This document shows, one piece after another, positions 9,252 through 17,255 of a DNA stretch of 64,000 nt; position 1 is the first letter of the stretch; each line of letters starts with the position of its first letter. Below the pieces are notes generated by a model. That model saw nothing but the letters and a program-made list of their open reading frames with translations. It searched no databases and was not told the origin of the DNA. Source of the stretch: Micromonospora chokoriensis (GTDB lineage Bacteria > Actinomycetota > Actinomycetes > Mycobacteriales > Micromonosporaceae); the NCBI RefSeq assembly GCF_900091505.1, contig NZ_LT607409.1, forward strand, positions 3,782,001 to 3,846,000, in the 5' to 3' direction. The position numbers and the translations under genes were made by a program.

Positions 9252-9613
9252 GGTGGCCTCCGGCAGCACTCGGTGGCGGAACATGGCACCCCGTCGGAGC
9301 GCTGTCAGGACGGGCGATCCGTTGATCGCAGCCTAGGTGCGTACTCCGGGCCGTAACAGGCGAGGAATTACTACTTGTTCACAGTGATGACAGTCTCTAG
9401 AATCGCAATCCGTCGCACGCCGCTGATTCCCAATTACCCGGCTTTCGCCGCAGGGTGACCTATTCGCGGCCACATTCGATGAAATCCCCGCTCGCGGCGC
9501 AGCCCGGATCTGCCGGTGGCCCACGATGAAGCGAAACCGACGGCCCGGAAGTCCCGCGCCGCCGGGCGCCGGGGCGTCGCCGCCCGCGGCCGATCATCGA
9601 AGGGAGCAGGGGC
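9252..9613. promoter_or_regulatory. Divergent control region, merR / precursor A
   Basis: A 362-base gene-free region between the divergent MerR and precursor genes, with an A+T-rich patch at 9340-9440 against a very G+C-rich background. Inside it, TTGTTC (9375-9380), a 17-base spacer and TAGAAT (9398-9403) make a credible sigma-70-type promoter pointing to precursor A. The spacer contains the small dyad TCAC-a-GTGA (9379-9387) and a direct repeat ACAGT-gatg-ACAGT (9381-9394). MerR proteins bind within promoter spacers, so this is the likely operator. Nothing coding is seen. Confidence 0.5.
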
Positions 9614-9976
9614 GTGACACCTGTCGATCGTGCGGTCTTCGTGGCCGCGTACAGCCGGTTGGTCGCCGAGGTCTGGGCCGACCCGGTCAAGGAGCAGGCC
9701 CTCGACCGCGACCCTCGCGGGTTCCTCGCCGGCTACGGACTTGAGCTGCCCGAGGACGTGCAGGTCCGGGTGGTTCGGGACGTCGCCGACGCCGATCCCG
9801 ACCTGGAGGTCCAGGTCGAGTCGTGGGAGTCGGCGGCCACCACCGGCACGTTTGTGCTCTTCGTGCCGTCGCTGCTGCCGGTGGCCCAGGCGGAGCTGGC
9901 GGAGGACGAGCTGGACAGCGTCGTCGCCGGCCTGGACTCCAGTTGCGCCTGCTGCTGCCCGTGCTGCTGCACCTGA
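9614..9976 (+). CDS. NHLP precursor A, Cys-rich core (azole RiPP)
   Basis: A 120-residue precursor with a nitrile-hydratase-alpha-like leader (NHLP family): the RLVAEVWADPVKEQALDRDP helix, then the GYGLELPEDVQVRVV strand pair. The leader ends ELDSVVAG-L and is followed by DSSCACCCPCCCT, with seven Cys (111, 113-115, 117-119), two Ser and one Thr. This matches substrates for YcaO plus SagB, giving thiazoles/oxazoles, and recalls the Cys block of streptolysin S. The second Gly of the usual GG motif is Leu107, so the cut site is uncertain. GTG start with AGGGAGCAGG upstream. It is not an enzyme: the nitrile hydratase metal motif is absent. Confidence 0.85.
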   Translation: MTPVDRAVFVAAYSRLVAEVWADPVKEQALDRDPRGFLAGYGLELPEDVQVRVVRDVADADPDLEVQVESWESAATTGTFVLFVPSLLPVAQAELAEDELDSVVAGLDSSCACCCPCCCT

Positions 9977-9984
9977 CACCGATG

Positions 9985-10012
9985 TCTGCCGCCCGGCGGC
10001 CCAAACGGCAGA
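9985..10012 (+). terminator. Hairpin after precursor A
   Basis: A 7-bp stem (TCTGCCG 9985-9991 with CGGCAGA 10006-10012) and a 14-base loop lie just after the precursor A stop. This could be a partial terminator or a stabilising 3' hairpin, letting precursor A be made in excess over downstream genes. Confidence 0.4.
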
Positions 10013-10037
10013 TTCTGATGGCAGTAACACGAAATGC

Positions 10038-10066
10038 TTGATTGCCGAACCTCGATCTTCTTAGCG
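10038..10066 (+). promoter_or_regulatory. Possible promoter for precursor B
   Basis: TTGATT (10038-10043), a 17-base spacer and TTAGCG (10061-10066) in an A+T-rich intergenic stretch, 57 bases before the precursor B start. The -10 match is weak. It may give precursor B and the ycaO-tfuA-rSAM genes their own transcript. Confidence 0.35.
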
Positions 10067-10123
10067 TTCTCCACACAGAAATGACCGCTCGCCCCGCAGC
10101 GTTCCCCAGGAGAGGACCAAACG

Positions 10124-10498
10124 ATGAGCAACGACGGACAGGAATACGGCGCGAGGTTCGTGACCAAGTATTCGGAGCTGGTGACCGCGGTGTGGCGCAG
10201 CGACGAGGAACTGCAACGCCTGCTCGCCGACCCGACCGGCTACGCCACGGCCGCCGGCCTGCCGGTCGAGCCCGGCTCCCGGGTCGAGGTCGACCGCGCC
10301 CAGCCCGCCACGCTCTACACCAAGGACCAGATCGTCTCCGACTGGGCGGGCACGCCCGGCGTGCACGTGCTGCACGTGCCCGAGGTGCCGCTGGTCGACC
10401 TCAACGAGCTGACCGAGGCCGAGTTGGAGACGGTCGCCGGCGGTGTCGCCCCGATCGCCGACAACAACGTCAACATCATCGCGGTCCTCATCCTCTGA
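10124..10498 (+). CDS. NHLP precursor B, hydrophobic Cys-free core
   Basis: A 124-residue precursor with an NHLP-type leader (YSELVTAVWRSDEELQRLLA, then an AAGLPVEPGSRVEV strand region). The leader ends in ELETVAGG, a canonical C39 cut site at Gly106-Gly107. The 17-residue core is VAPIADNNVNIIAVLIL, with no Cys, Ser or Thr, so azole chemistry is impossible. The genes that follow (YcaO, TfuA, B12 radical SAM) suggest backbone thioamidation and C-methylation or another radical change. ATG start with AGGAGAGG nine bases upstream. The two precursors share leader architecture but have low sequence identity, and their cores are unrelated. Confidence 0.85.
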   Translation: MSNDGQEYGARFVTKYSELVTAVWRSDEELQRLLADPTGYATAAGLPVEPGSRVEVDRAQPATLYTKDQIVSDWAGTPGVHVLHVPEVPLVDLNELTEAELETVAGGVAPIADNNVNIIAVLIL

Positions 10499-10525
10499 GT
10501 TCCCCCACCACCGCCGGGAGCCTCG

Positions 10526-11692
10526 ATGACTGACACGACCGAAACCATCGCGTTCCGATCCGGCACCTACCGGACGGCCAGCGTGGAGCAGACCTGGGAA
10601 CGGGTCGGTGGGATGCTCGACCGATTCCGGATCACCCGGGTCGCCGACATCACCCGACTCGACGAGATCGGCCTACCGGTGCACGTCGCCTACCGGCCGG
10701 TCGGAGCCACCATGGCGGTGAGCGTCGGCACCGGCGCCACCGCGACGCAGTCCCGGGTCAGCGCGGTGATGGAGAGCATCGAGTCCTGGCATGCCGAGAA
10801 CCTCCGGCCGGGGACCGTCGTGCGGTCCCCGGCCGCGGCGCTCGACCTGCCGTACGACGTGCGGTGGCTGCACCTGGCCGAGCGGTCGCCGGTGACCCCC
10901 GCCGTCGTGCTCGACTGGGTGGCCGGCCGTGGCCTGGTGACCGGCGCGCCCTGCCTGGTGCCACGCGCCACCATCGAACTCGACTTCACCATCCGACGGG
11001 GCTGGGACCGCGCGCTGTTCACCCCCAGCAGCAACGGCCTGGCCACCGGGAACACCTTCGCCGAGGCGAGCCTGCACGCCCTGCTGGAGGTCATCGAGCG
11101 GGACTGCATCGCCCCGTACTGCACCTCGTCGTTGGCCGAGCGCACCTACGCCGACCCGGGCACCGCCACCAACGCGATGACCCGCACCGTGCACGACGCG
11201 CTGGTGCAGGCGGGCTGCTGGGTGGAGGTCTGCGACATCACCAACGCGATCGGGGTGCCCTGCTACGCCGCGTCGATCTGGTCGGAGGACCTGCCGGTCA
11301 CCTTCGGTGGCTTCGGCTGCCACGTGGACCCGCAGATCGCCGTCGGCCGGGCCATGTCGGAGGCCGCCCAGTCCCGGCTGGTCATGGTCTCCGGAGCCCG
11401 TGACGACATCGACGCCACCGCGTACCACGACGTGGGTGCCCCGCCGGTGCCGCCCCCGACCGTCGACCGCCCCGTGCAGCCGGTCCGCCGGGACCTCCCG
11501 CCCGCCGGCGACGTGACCGAGGTGCTGCGCGAGCTGGCATCCCGCGTCCAGCGGATCACCGGCGTCGAGCCGTTCAGCGTCGACCTGACGCACGACGACA
11601 TCGGCATCGCGGTGAGCAAGGTGTTCGCCCCCGGCCTGCGGATGTTCGACGAGCGGGCCCTGAGTACCCGACCGGGAGTGCCCCGTGACTGA
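10526..11692 (+). CDS. ycaO: YcaO protein, TfuA-partnered
   Basis: A 388-residue YcaO-domain ATPase. Seen are the N-terminal SVGTGATATQSRVSAVMESIE segment (about 68-88), GNTFAEASLHALLEVIERD with the ATP/Mg glutamates (about 175-193), and a C-terminal EPFSVDLTHDDIGIAVSKVF strand. Unlike the first YcaO it lacks a proline-rich tail and is paired with TfuA, overlapping it by 8 bases. YcaO-TfuA pairs install thioamides on peptide backbones (methyl-CoM reductase thioglycine; thioamidated RiPPs). It starts 27 bases after precursor B, which is therefore its likely substrate. ATG with GGGAG upstream. Confidence 0.9.
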   Translation: MTDTTETIAFRSGTYRTASVEQTWERVGGMLDRFRITRVADITRLDEIGLPVHVAYRPVGATMAVSVGTGATATQSRVSAVMESIESWHAENLRPGTVVRSPAAALDLPYDVRWLHLAERSPVTPAVVLDWVAGRGLVTGAPCLVPRATIELDFTIRRGWDRALFTPSSNGLATGNTFAEASLHALLEVIERDCIAPYCTSSLAERTYADPGTATNAMTRTVHDALVQAGCWVEVCDITNAIGVPCYAASIWSEDLPVTFGGFGCHVDPQIAVGRAMSEAAQSRLVMVSGARDDIDATAYHDVGAPPVPPPTVDRPVQPVRRDLPPAGDVTEVLRELASRVQRITGVEPFSVDLTHDDIGIAVSKVFAPGLRMFDERALSTRPGVPRD

Positions 11693-13082
11693 CGTCGTCT
11701 TCATCGGTCCGAGCCTGCCGATCGACGAGGTCGGCCGGTTGCTGCCCGACGCGGTGGTGCTGCCGCCCGTCGCGCACGGCGACCTGCTCCGCCTGGACGT
11801 CGTCGCCGGCGACCGGGTGCTCGTCATCGACGGGTTCTTCCTGCAACACCCGCCGGTCCGCCACCGCGAGATCCTCGACCTGCTCGACAGTGGGGTGACA
11901 GTGGCCGGTGCCGCCAGCATGGGCGCGCTGCGCGCCGCCGAGCTCTGGCCGTTCGGCATGCGGGGCGTGGGCCAGGTGTTCCAGCTCTACCGCGACGGCG
12001 TCGTGACCGGCGACGACGAGGTGGCGGTGGTGCACGGGCCCGCCGAGGAAGGTCACCACACGCTCAGCGAGCCGCTGGTGAACATCCGGGTCCAACTACG
12101 CCGCGCCGTCGCCGCCAGAGTGCTCGACGACGCCGAGGCCGCACTGCTGCTGGACGCCGCCCGGGAGCTGCCCTTCCGGCGGCGGTCGTACCGCGCGATG
12201 GAGCGCTCCGCGCCACCTGAACTCGCGGCCCTGGTGGACCGCTTCGTGACCTGGCACCGGCAGGACCCCTGGGATGCCAAGGGCGCCGACGCACGGCTGC
12301 TGCTGTCCATGGCGGCGGACGACGCCCCTGAGCTGTGCCCCGCGCACGCCGGTGACCAACCGATCGACAACCTGCACACCCGCTTCCTCGACAGTTGGCG
12401 CGCCCGGTTCGCCGGGCAGTCGACCGGTGGGCACTGGGTCAGCGACCGTGAGGCCGCCGCGGTGCTGATGCTGCTGCACCCCGAGGAGCCGGCCTGGCAC
12501 CGACGGGAGGTGCTGGCCGGGCTGGCCGGTGTCGACATCACCGACCCGACCGCCGAGGAACGGGCCTACGAGGTGGCCCGTGAGCGAGGACTGGCGACGG
12601 TGCTGCCGAGCGGGCACGACTGGCTGACCGACTCCGAACGCGACCTCGACGATCGCGAGGCGGTGCTGCGGGTGTTGGTGCGGGCGTTCGGCACCACGCC
12701 GCACCGGAGCCTGGCGCTGTGGATGGTCGCGGCGCCGCTGCGTACCCCCGCGCTGCTCGCCGCCGCGCGCCAGGTCGCCGCCACCGCCGCGTCGCTGAAC
12801 GAGACGGTCGTCCCGCGGACGACCGGGAACCGTCGCCCGGGCGACCGGCTGCACTTCCGGACGGAGGTCGTCGACGCGTGCTTCGCCGCGCTGTGGGGCT
12901 GCGACACCGACGGGCTGGAAGCGGCGGCATGGGACCGGGGCTTCGTCGACCTGATGGCGTTCAGGTTTGCCGCCGAACCACTGGTGGCGTACGTCAAGGC
13001 GTTCGGCGCCCCACGGCTGCCGGAGGTGGCGCAGCCCGCGCCGGAGGACACCCTGGCCGCTTCAGCGGCCCGGGTCGGCTGA
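11685..13082 (+). CDS. tfuA: TfuA-like thioamidation partner
   Basis: A 465-residue protein whose N-terminal 220 residues form a TfuA domain: FIGPSLP at the start, VLVIDGFF near 45, and the family hallmark GAASMGALRAAEL near 75. TfuA proteins assist YcaO in thioamide formation, probably by handling the sulfur source. The remaining 240 residues are an Arg/Ala/Leu-rich helical extension that I cannot assign; it resembles longer actinobacterial TfuA proteins. The GTG start at 11685 overlaps the ycaO stop. The next gene follows after 10 bases. Confidence 0.85.
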   Translation: MTDVVFIGPSLPIDEVGRLLPDAVVLPPVAHGDLLRLDVVAGDRVLVIDGFFLQHPPVRHREILDLLDSGVTVAGAASMGALRAAELWPFGMRGVGQVFQLYRDGVVTGDDEVAVVHGPAEEGHHTLSEPLVNIRVQLRRAVAARVLDDAEAALLLDAARELPFRRRSYRAMERSAPPELAALVDRFVTWHRQDPWDAKGADARLLLSMAADDAPELCPAHAGDQPIDNLHTRFLDSWRARFAGQSTGGHWVSDREAAAVLMLLHPEEPAWHRREVLAGLAGVDITDPTAEERAYEVARERGLATVLPSGHDWLTDSERDLDDREAVLRVLVRAFGTTPHRSLALWMVAAPLRTPALLAAARQVAATAASLNETVVPRTTGNRRPGDRLHFRTEVVDACFAALWGCDTDGLEAAAWDRGFVDLMAFRFAAEPLVAYVKAFGAPRLPEVAQPAPEDTLAASAARVG

Positions 13083-13092
13083 GGAGGAGTCG

Positions 13093-15219
13093 ATGAGCGG
13101 CACCGTCAAGGCGGCACTGATCTACCCCCCACTGACCGATCCCACGTCGGGGTACCACTCCCTGAACTACCTCGACTCGTACGCCCGCGCGCAGGGGCAC
13201 CGACCGGCGGAGATCATCGACGCCAACATCGAGGCGTTCCACCACTCGTACACCCCGGCGGCGTACGAGTGGTTGCAGCGGGAGTTGTCCCGGCTCTCCG
13301 TCGACGACCTCAGCGGCCCGGACGCGCTGATGGCCAGGGCGAACCTGCTCAACCTGCCCGAGCCCGACCCGGACCGGCTGCGCAGGTCGATCGGGGTGTT
13401 GCAGGACCCGACACTGTTCTACGACTACCGGCACTACCAGGACGCCGTCGAGGGCGTGATCTCCTGGATGGACACGCTCGGCGCGGTGGGGTTCCCCGGG
13501 CAGTTCCACGCCGGCTTCCGACTGCACCCACCGCCGATGATCTCGATCGGTTCGGTGGCGGCGCTGACCGACGAGGCGCTGCTCGGCCGGCTCAACCGAC
13601 CCTTCCAGCCGTACTACGAGGACGTGCTGATCCCGCGCCTCACCGCCGGCGGTAACCAGGTGATCGGGATCAGCGCCACCTACCAGTGGCAACTGCCGTT
13701 CGCGCTCTGGATCGCCCGACTCGTCCGGCGGGCCTGCCCGGACGTCTTCCTCATCGCCGGCGGTACGGAGATCTCCGACGTGTGGAAGTGCGCCAGCAAG
13801 CCGGAGTACGTCTTCCAGGTGCTGGCCGACTTCGACGCGATAGTGGTCGGTGAGGGGGAGAGCGCGTACACGGAGATCCTGGACGCGGTCGCGACCGGCA
13901 CCCTGCCGGCCGGGCACCCCAACGTCCGCCTGCACCCCAAGTACGGCCGGCAGCGTCAGCTGCCCCTGCGCTACGAACGCCTGGCGCAGGTGCCGGTCCC
14001 GGACTTCTCCGGCCTGCCCTGGGATCTCTACCTCAGCCCGGAGAAGTTCGTCTACTACTCGCCGACCCGAGGCTGCTACTGGAACAAGTGCACGTTCTGC
14101 GACTACGGCCTGAACACCGACGGACCCACCAGCCCGTGGCGGCAGGACACCGTGGACACGATGATCGCGGACGTCACCGAGCTGTCGAAGTTCGCCAAGT
14201 TCATCTACTTCTCGGTGGACGTGCTCGCTCCCGCGACCATCCTGCGTTTCGCCGAACGGGCCGTCGAGCAGGGGCTCGACTTCCGCTGGGGCGCCGAGAT
14301 CCGGCTGGAGAAGTACTGGTCGGATGAGCGGTGCGAACTGTTGCGGCGCAGCGGCTGCGTGGCCATCTCGGTCGGCTTCGAGTCCGGCAACCAGCGCATC
14401 CTCGACCTGATCGACAAGGGCACCAAACCGGAGCAGGTACGCCGCACCATGACCGCGATGACCAAGGCCAACATCGGCGTACAGATGATGGGCTTCACCG
14501 GCTTTCCGACCGAGACCCGCGAGGAGGCGCTGGACAGCATCACGTTCCTGCGCGAGAACCCGGACCTGTGGACCCTCGGCGGGCTCGGCGACTTCATGCT
14601 GACCCCGGGCGCCATCGTCGCCAAGGAGCCGGACCGGTTCGGCATCACCAACGTGCGACCGGTGGAGGGCTCGGACATCGTCCGGATGCTGAAGTACGAC
14701 GAGCCGGTGACCGAGGCGGCGCAGGAGGAGGTCGCGCAGGCCAAGGCCGGTCTCAACCCCGGGCACTTCCACCGTCCGTGGCTGGGCAGCACCGACACCC
14801 CGCACACGTTCTTCTACCACGACCGCTACGGCACCGCGGTACGCGGCGTGCTCGCCCACGACCGGGTCCGGCACGACACCGACGACCAGACCCAGTTCCT
14901 CGCCAACGGCACCTTCGTGGACCGCGACGACGAGCAGGTCTGGGAGGCGTACCGGCGGATCCGGTCCGACGACCAGGACGGCGTCCCGGGCGACCTGCCG
15001 GCGGACCGGCACCTGTTCCGGCGGGCCGACGGCCAGGTGTACGCGCTCAACCGCAGCAGCCGACTGTTCCTCGACCTCTTCACCGCGCCGCTCACCCTCG
15101 CCGACGCGCAACGTCGGCTCTGGATCGTCGAACCGACGGTCGCCGACCGGGTGTGGCGGACCTTCATCGGGCAGCGGCTGATCCGCCGCCACCAACTGCC
15201 GAGCGAGGCGACGCGGTGA
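13093..15219 (+). CDS. B12-binding-type radical SAM RiPP enzyme
   Basis: A 708-residue radical SAM protein. The N terminus (1-300) resembles a cobalamin-binding Rossmann domain, with ALIYPPLTDPTSGYHSLNYL at the start and VFLIAGGTEISDV near 220. The 4Fe-4S motif is C328-x4-C333-x2-C336 (GCYWNKCTFC), one residue longer than the classic Cx3Cx2C. The SAM barrel runs to about 540 and includes ISVGFESGNQRILDLIDKG. The last 100 residues (VYALNRSSRLFLDLF) look like a small winged-helix, PqqD/RRE-like leader-binding domain; this is inference. Such enzymes methylate or rearrange unactivated carbons. The ATG has GGAGGAG four bases upstream and follows tfuA closely. Confidence 0.85.
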   Translation: MSGTVKAALIYPPLTDPTSGYHSLNYLDSYARAQGHRPAEIIDANIEAFHHSYTPAAYEWLQRELSRLSVDDLSGPDALMARANLLNLPEPDPDRLRRSIGVLQDPTLFYDYRHYQDAVEGVISWMDTLGAVGFPGQFHAGFRLHPPPMISIGSVAALTDEALLGRLNRPFQPYYEDVLIPRLTAGGNQVIGISATYQWQLPFALWIARLVRRACPDVFLIAGGTEISDVWKCASKPEYVFQVLADFDAIVVGEGESAYTEILDAVATGTLPAGHPNVRLHPKYGRQRQLPLRYERLAQVPVPDFSGLPWDLYLSPEKFVYYSPTRGCYWNKCTFCDYGLNTDGPTSPWRQDTVDTMIADVTELSKFAKFIYFSVDVLAPATILRFAERAVEQGLDFRWGAEIRLEKYWSDERCELLRRSGCVAISVGFESGNQRILDLIDKGTKPEQVRRTMTAMTKANIGVQMMGFTGFPTETREEALDSITFLRENPDLWTLGGLGDFMLTPGAIVAKEPDRFGITNVRPVEGSDIVRMLKYDEPVTEAAQEEVAQAKAGLNPGHFHRPWLGSTDTPHTFFYHDRYGTAVRGVLAHDRVRHDTDDQTQFLANGTFVDRDDEQVWEAYRRIRSDDQDGVPGDLPADRHLFRRADGQVYALNRSSRLFLDLFTAPLTLADAQRRLWIVEPTVADRVWRTFIGQRLIRRHQLPSEATR

Positions 15220-15287
15220 CCCGACCGCCGAAGATGTGGCACGCTTCTTGCAGAGCACGAAGGCGGCTGGTCCTCCGCTGTGCGGCG

Positions 15288-15349
15288 TGATCAAGTGATG
15301 AAAAGTAGGTCAGAAATGGCTCTGCGAACTATTTTTCATCACTTGATCA
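15288..15349. repeat. Perfect 17-bp inverted repeat, A+T-rich
   Basis: TGATCAAGTGATGAAAA (15288-15304) is repeated perfectly in inverse at 15333-15349, around a 28-base spacer. Both arms are far richer in A+T than the surroundings. It ends the RiPP cluster and faces the 3' end of the GNAT gene, so it may be a bidirectional terminator. The lack of a G+C-rich stem is unusual here, and a miniature element or regulator site is also possible. Confidence 0.7.
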
Positions 15350-15426
15350 TGTAAGTCCGTCGGTGCTCGGCTCAGGCGTGCAACCACGGCACGTCGCCGT
15401 GGGCGTGCTGCATGGCGACCGCGGTG

Positions 15427-16338
15427 TCAGCGGACGATGACGAGGTTGGCCATGTCGACGACCGGTCGGTAGCCGAGGGCAGCGTAGATCTTGTTCGAGG
15501 TCGGGTTGGCCTGGTCGGTGAACAGGCAGACCCGTGCGCCCTCCGCCTGGATCTGCCGGGAAACCTCGGCTACCGCGTTGCTGGCCCAACCACGGCCGCG
15601 CTGGCTCGGCGGCGTGTACACCGGGCCGACGCGTGCCACACCGAACGACGGTGGGTTGGCACCGGTGAGATGCACCGGCTGCCCGGTCTCGTCGACCCAG
15701 AACCACAGCCGTCCGGCTCGAAGGCGGCGCAGCAGCTCGTCGCGCTCAGGCGCGTCGTGCGTACTGGTGCCGCGCTGTCGACCCGCCTGTTCGTCGGCGT
15801 CGCCCGTGAACGCGGTGTACCACCGCGCGACCAGTTCCAGGTCGTCCTCGGTCGCGACCACCAGGCGGCCGGGCACCGGTGGCGGGCAGGTCAGCTCGCC
15901 GAGCTCGTGCAGCCGCATGTGCTGCGCGACCTGGGCTCGACCCCCGAGGAGTCGGGTCAGTTCGGTGGCGAACAGGTCGACGGTGGGCAGGGCCCCGTTG
16001 ACAGCGAGCACCTCCTCGTCGCGCTCGTGCAACGCGTGGGCCAGCGCGACGGCCGCCTCGTCGGGCATGGGCAGCAGGTACGGCGGATAGGGGGCATAGG
16101 GCGTCGTACGCATTCCGGCGCCGACCACGGCGCCGGAGTCGTCGACGACCGCCAGCCACCAGTCGCGGTCCGACTGCGGAATCCCCGCGCTACGCTGCGA
16201 CAACAGCCGGTGCGTGTGGGTGGTGACGATGGTGCAGCCGACCGGATCGGCACGTAGGTAATCGTCCGCTACCGCCAGGAACTCTCCAGGGTCGGTGAAG
16301 AACCGCAGCCGCAGGCCGGCCATCCGGGTAGCGCTCAT
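15427..16338 (-). CDS. GNAT-family N-acetyltransferase
   Basis: A 303-residue protein with an intact C-terminal GNAT domain. VGPVYTPPSQRGRGWASNAV (about 235-254) is the acetyl-CoA pyrophosphate loop, and ANPTSNKIYAALGYRPV near the end is the usual beta6/alpha4 segment. The N-terminal half looks like a degenerate second GNAT fold. Substrate unknown. The ATG at 16338 has no clear ribosome site and lies about 12 bases after a TAACGT box, so a leaderless mRNA is possible; ATG 16323 is an alternative start. The gene is convergent with the RiPP operon. Confidence 0.8.
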   Translation of the reverse strand: MSATRMAGLRLRFFTDPGEFLAVADDYLRADPVGCTIVTTHTHRLLSQRSAGIPQSDRDWWLAVVDDSGAVVGAGMRTTPYAPYPPYLLPMPDEAAVALAHALHERDEEVLAVNGALPTVDLFATELTRLLGGRAQVAQHMRLHELGELTCPPPVPGRLVVATEDDLELVARWYTAFTGDADEQAGRQRGTSTHDAPERDELLRRLRAGRLWFWVDETGQPVHLTGANPPSFGVARVGPVYTPPSQRGRGWASNAVAEVSRQIQAEGARVCLFTDQANPTSNKIYAALGYRPVVDMANLVIVR

Positions 16339-16450
16339 CCGCGTACGTTAGCGACAGCGGTGCCACATCAACGCGGAATTTCGCGTGACCCAGGACCTGC
16401 CGATCCGACGCAGTCAGGAGCCGCCGACACACTGCGTTCGGAGGTCCATC

Positions 16451-17242
16451 GTGGAGTTAAGTGCGGTGTACCGTCGCCGCATGACGGTGCTGCAGGAGTT
16501 TGTCGCCGCTCTATCCAGCGGCCGGATTCAGGTTGTCGACCTCACCGCTCCACTCTCGGACCAGACCCCGATCCTGGGTCTGCCCGAGCAGTTCGGCCAG
16601 ACCTGGCCGTTTCAGCTCAGCGAGATCAGCCGGTACGACGACAGTGGTCCGGCCTGGTACTGGAACAACTTCTCGACCGGTGAGCACACCGGCACCCACT
16701 TCGACGCCCCGGTGCACTGGGTCACCGGTCAACAGGGCGCGGACGTGTCGCAGGTGCCGGTGAGCCAGCTGATCGCCCCGGCTGTGGTGATCGACCACGC
16801 GGCCGACGCCGCCGCCGATCCTGACTTCCTGCTGGAGGTCGAGCACGTCAAGGCGTGGGAGGCGGAACACGGTGCCCTGCCCACCGGTGGCTGGTTGCTG
16901 TACCGCACCGGCTGGGACGCGTACGGCGACGACCCGCAGCGGTACGCGAACGGCGGTCGTACCCCGGGCATCTCTGTGGAGTGCGCGCGCTGGCTGGCCG
17001 AGGAGTCGCCGATCCAGGGCGTCGGGGTGGAGACGGTCGGGACCGACGCGGGCGCCGCGCACTCGTTCGACCCGCCGTTCCCGTGCCACTCGTTCCTGCT
17101 CGGCCAGGACAAGTACGGCCTGACCCAACTCCGTAACCTGGCGCAGTTGCCGGCGACCGGCGCGGTGGTGATCGCGGGACCACTGCCGATCGTCTCCGGG
17201 TCCGGCAGCCCGTGCCGGGTCCTCGCCCTCGTCGAACGGTAG
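16451..17242 (+). CDS. Cyclase-family metal hydrolase (kynurenine-formamidase-like)
   Basis: A 263-residue protein of the cyclase/KynB family. The metal and catalytic motif HTGTHFDAPVHW lies near residue 80, with GVGVETVGTDAG near 195 and CHSFLLGQDKYGL near 215. These enzymes hydrolyse amides or lactones with a divalent metal. GTG 16451 was chosen for its GGAGG (16440-16444) six bases upstream; ATG 16481 is possible. If 16451 is right, the third codon is a rare TTA. The ThDP-dependent enzyme gene begins 13 bases downstream, suggesting a two-gene catabolic or detoxification operon. Substrate unknown. Confidence 0.8.
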   Translation: MELSAVYRRRMTVLQEFVAALSSGRIQVVDLTAPLSDQTPILGLPEQFGQTWPFQLSEISRYDDSGPAWYWNNFSTGEHTGTHFDAPVHWVTGQQGADVSQVPVSQLIAPAVVIDHAADAAADPDFLLEVEHVKAWEAEHGALPTGGWLLYRTGWDAYGDDPQRYANGGRTPGISVECARWLAEESPIQGVGVETVGTDAGAAHSFDPPFPCHSFLLGQDKYGLTQLRNLAQLPATGAVVIAGPLPIVSGSGSPCRVLALVER

Positions 17243-17255
17243 GAGCGGGCCACCG

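Noticed and set aside
9941..9976. Cys-rich C terminus of precursor A as a metallothionein-like site
   Set aside because: It sits after a leader-type end motif in a locus with YcaO and SagB genes, so heterocyclisation is the better reading.
9614..10498. Reading the two NHLP genes as nitrile hydratase alpha subunits
   Set aside because: Both lack the metal-binding CxxCSC-type motif and are too short. The C-terminal cores and neighbours identify them as RiPP precursors.
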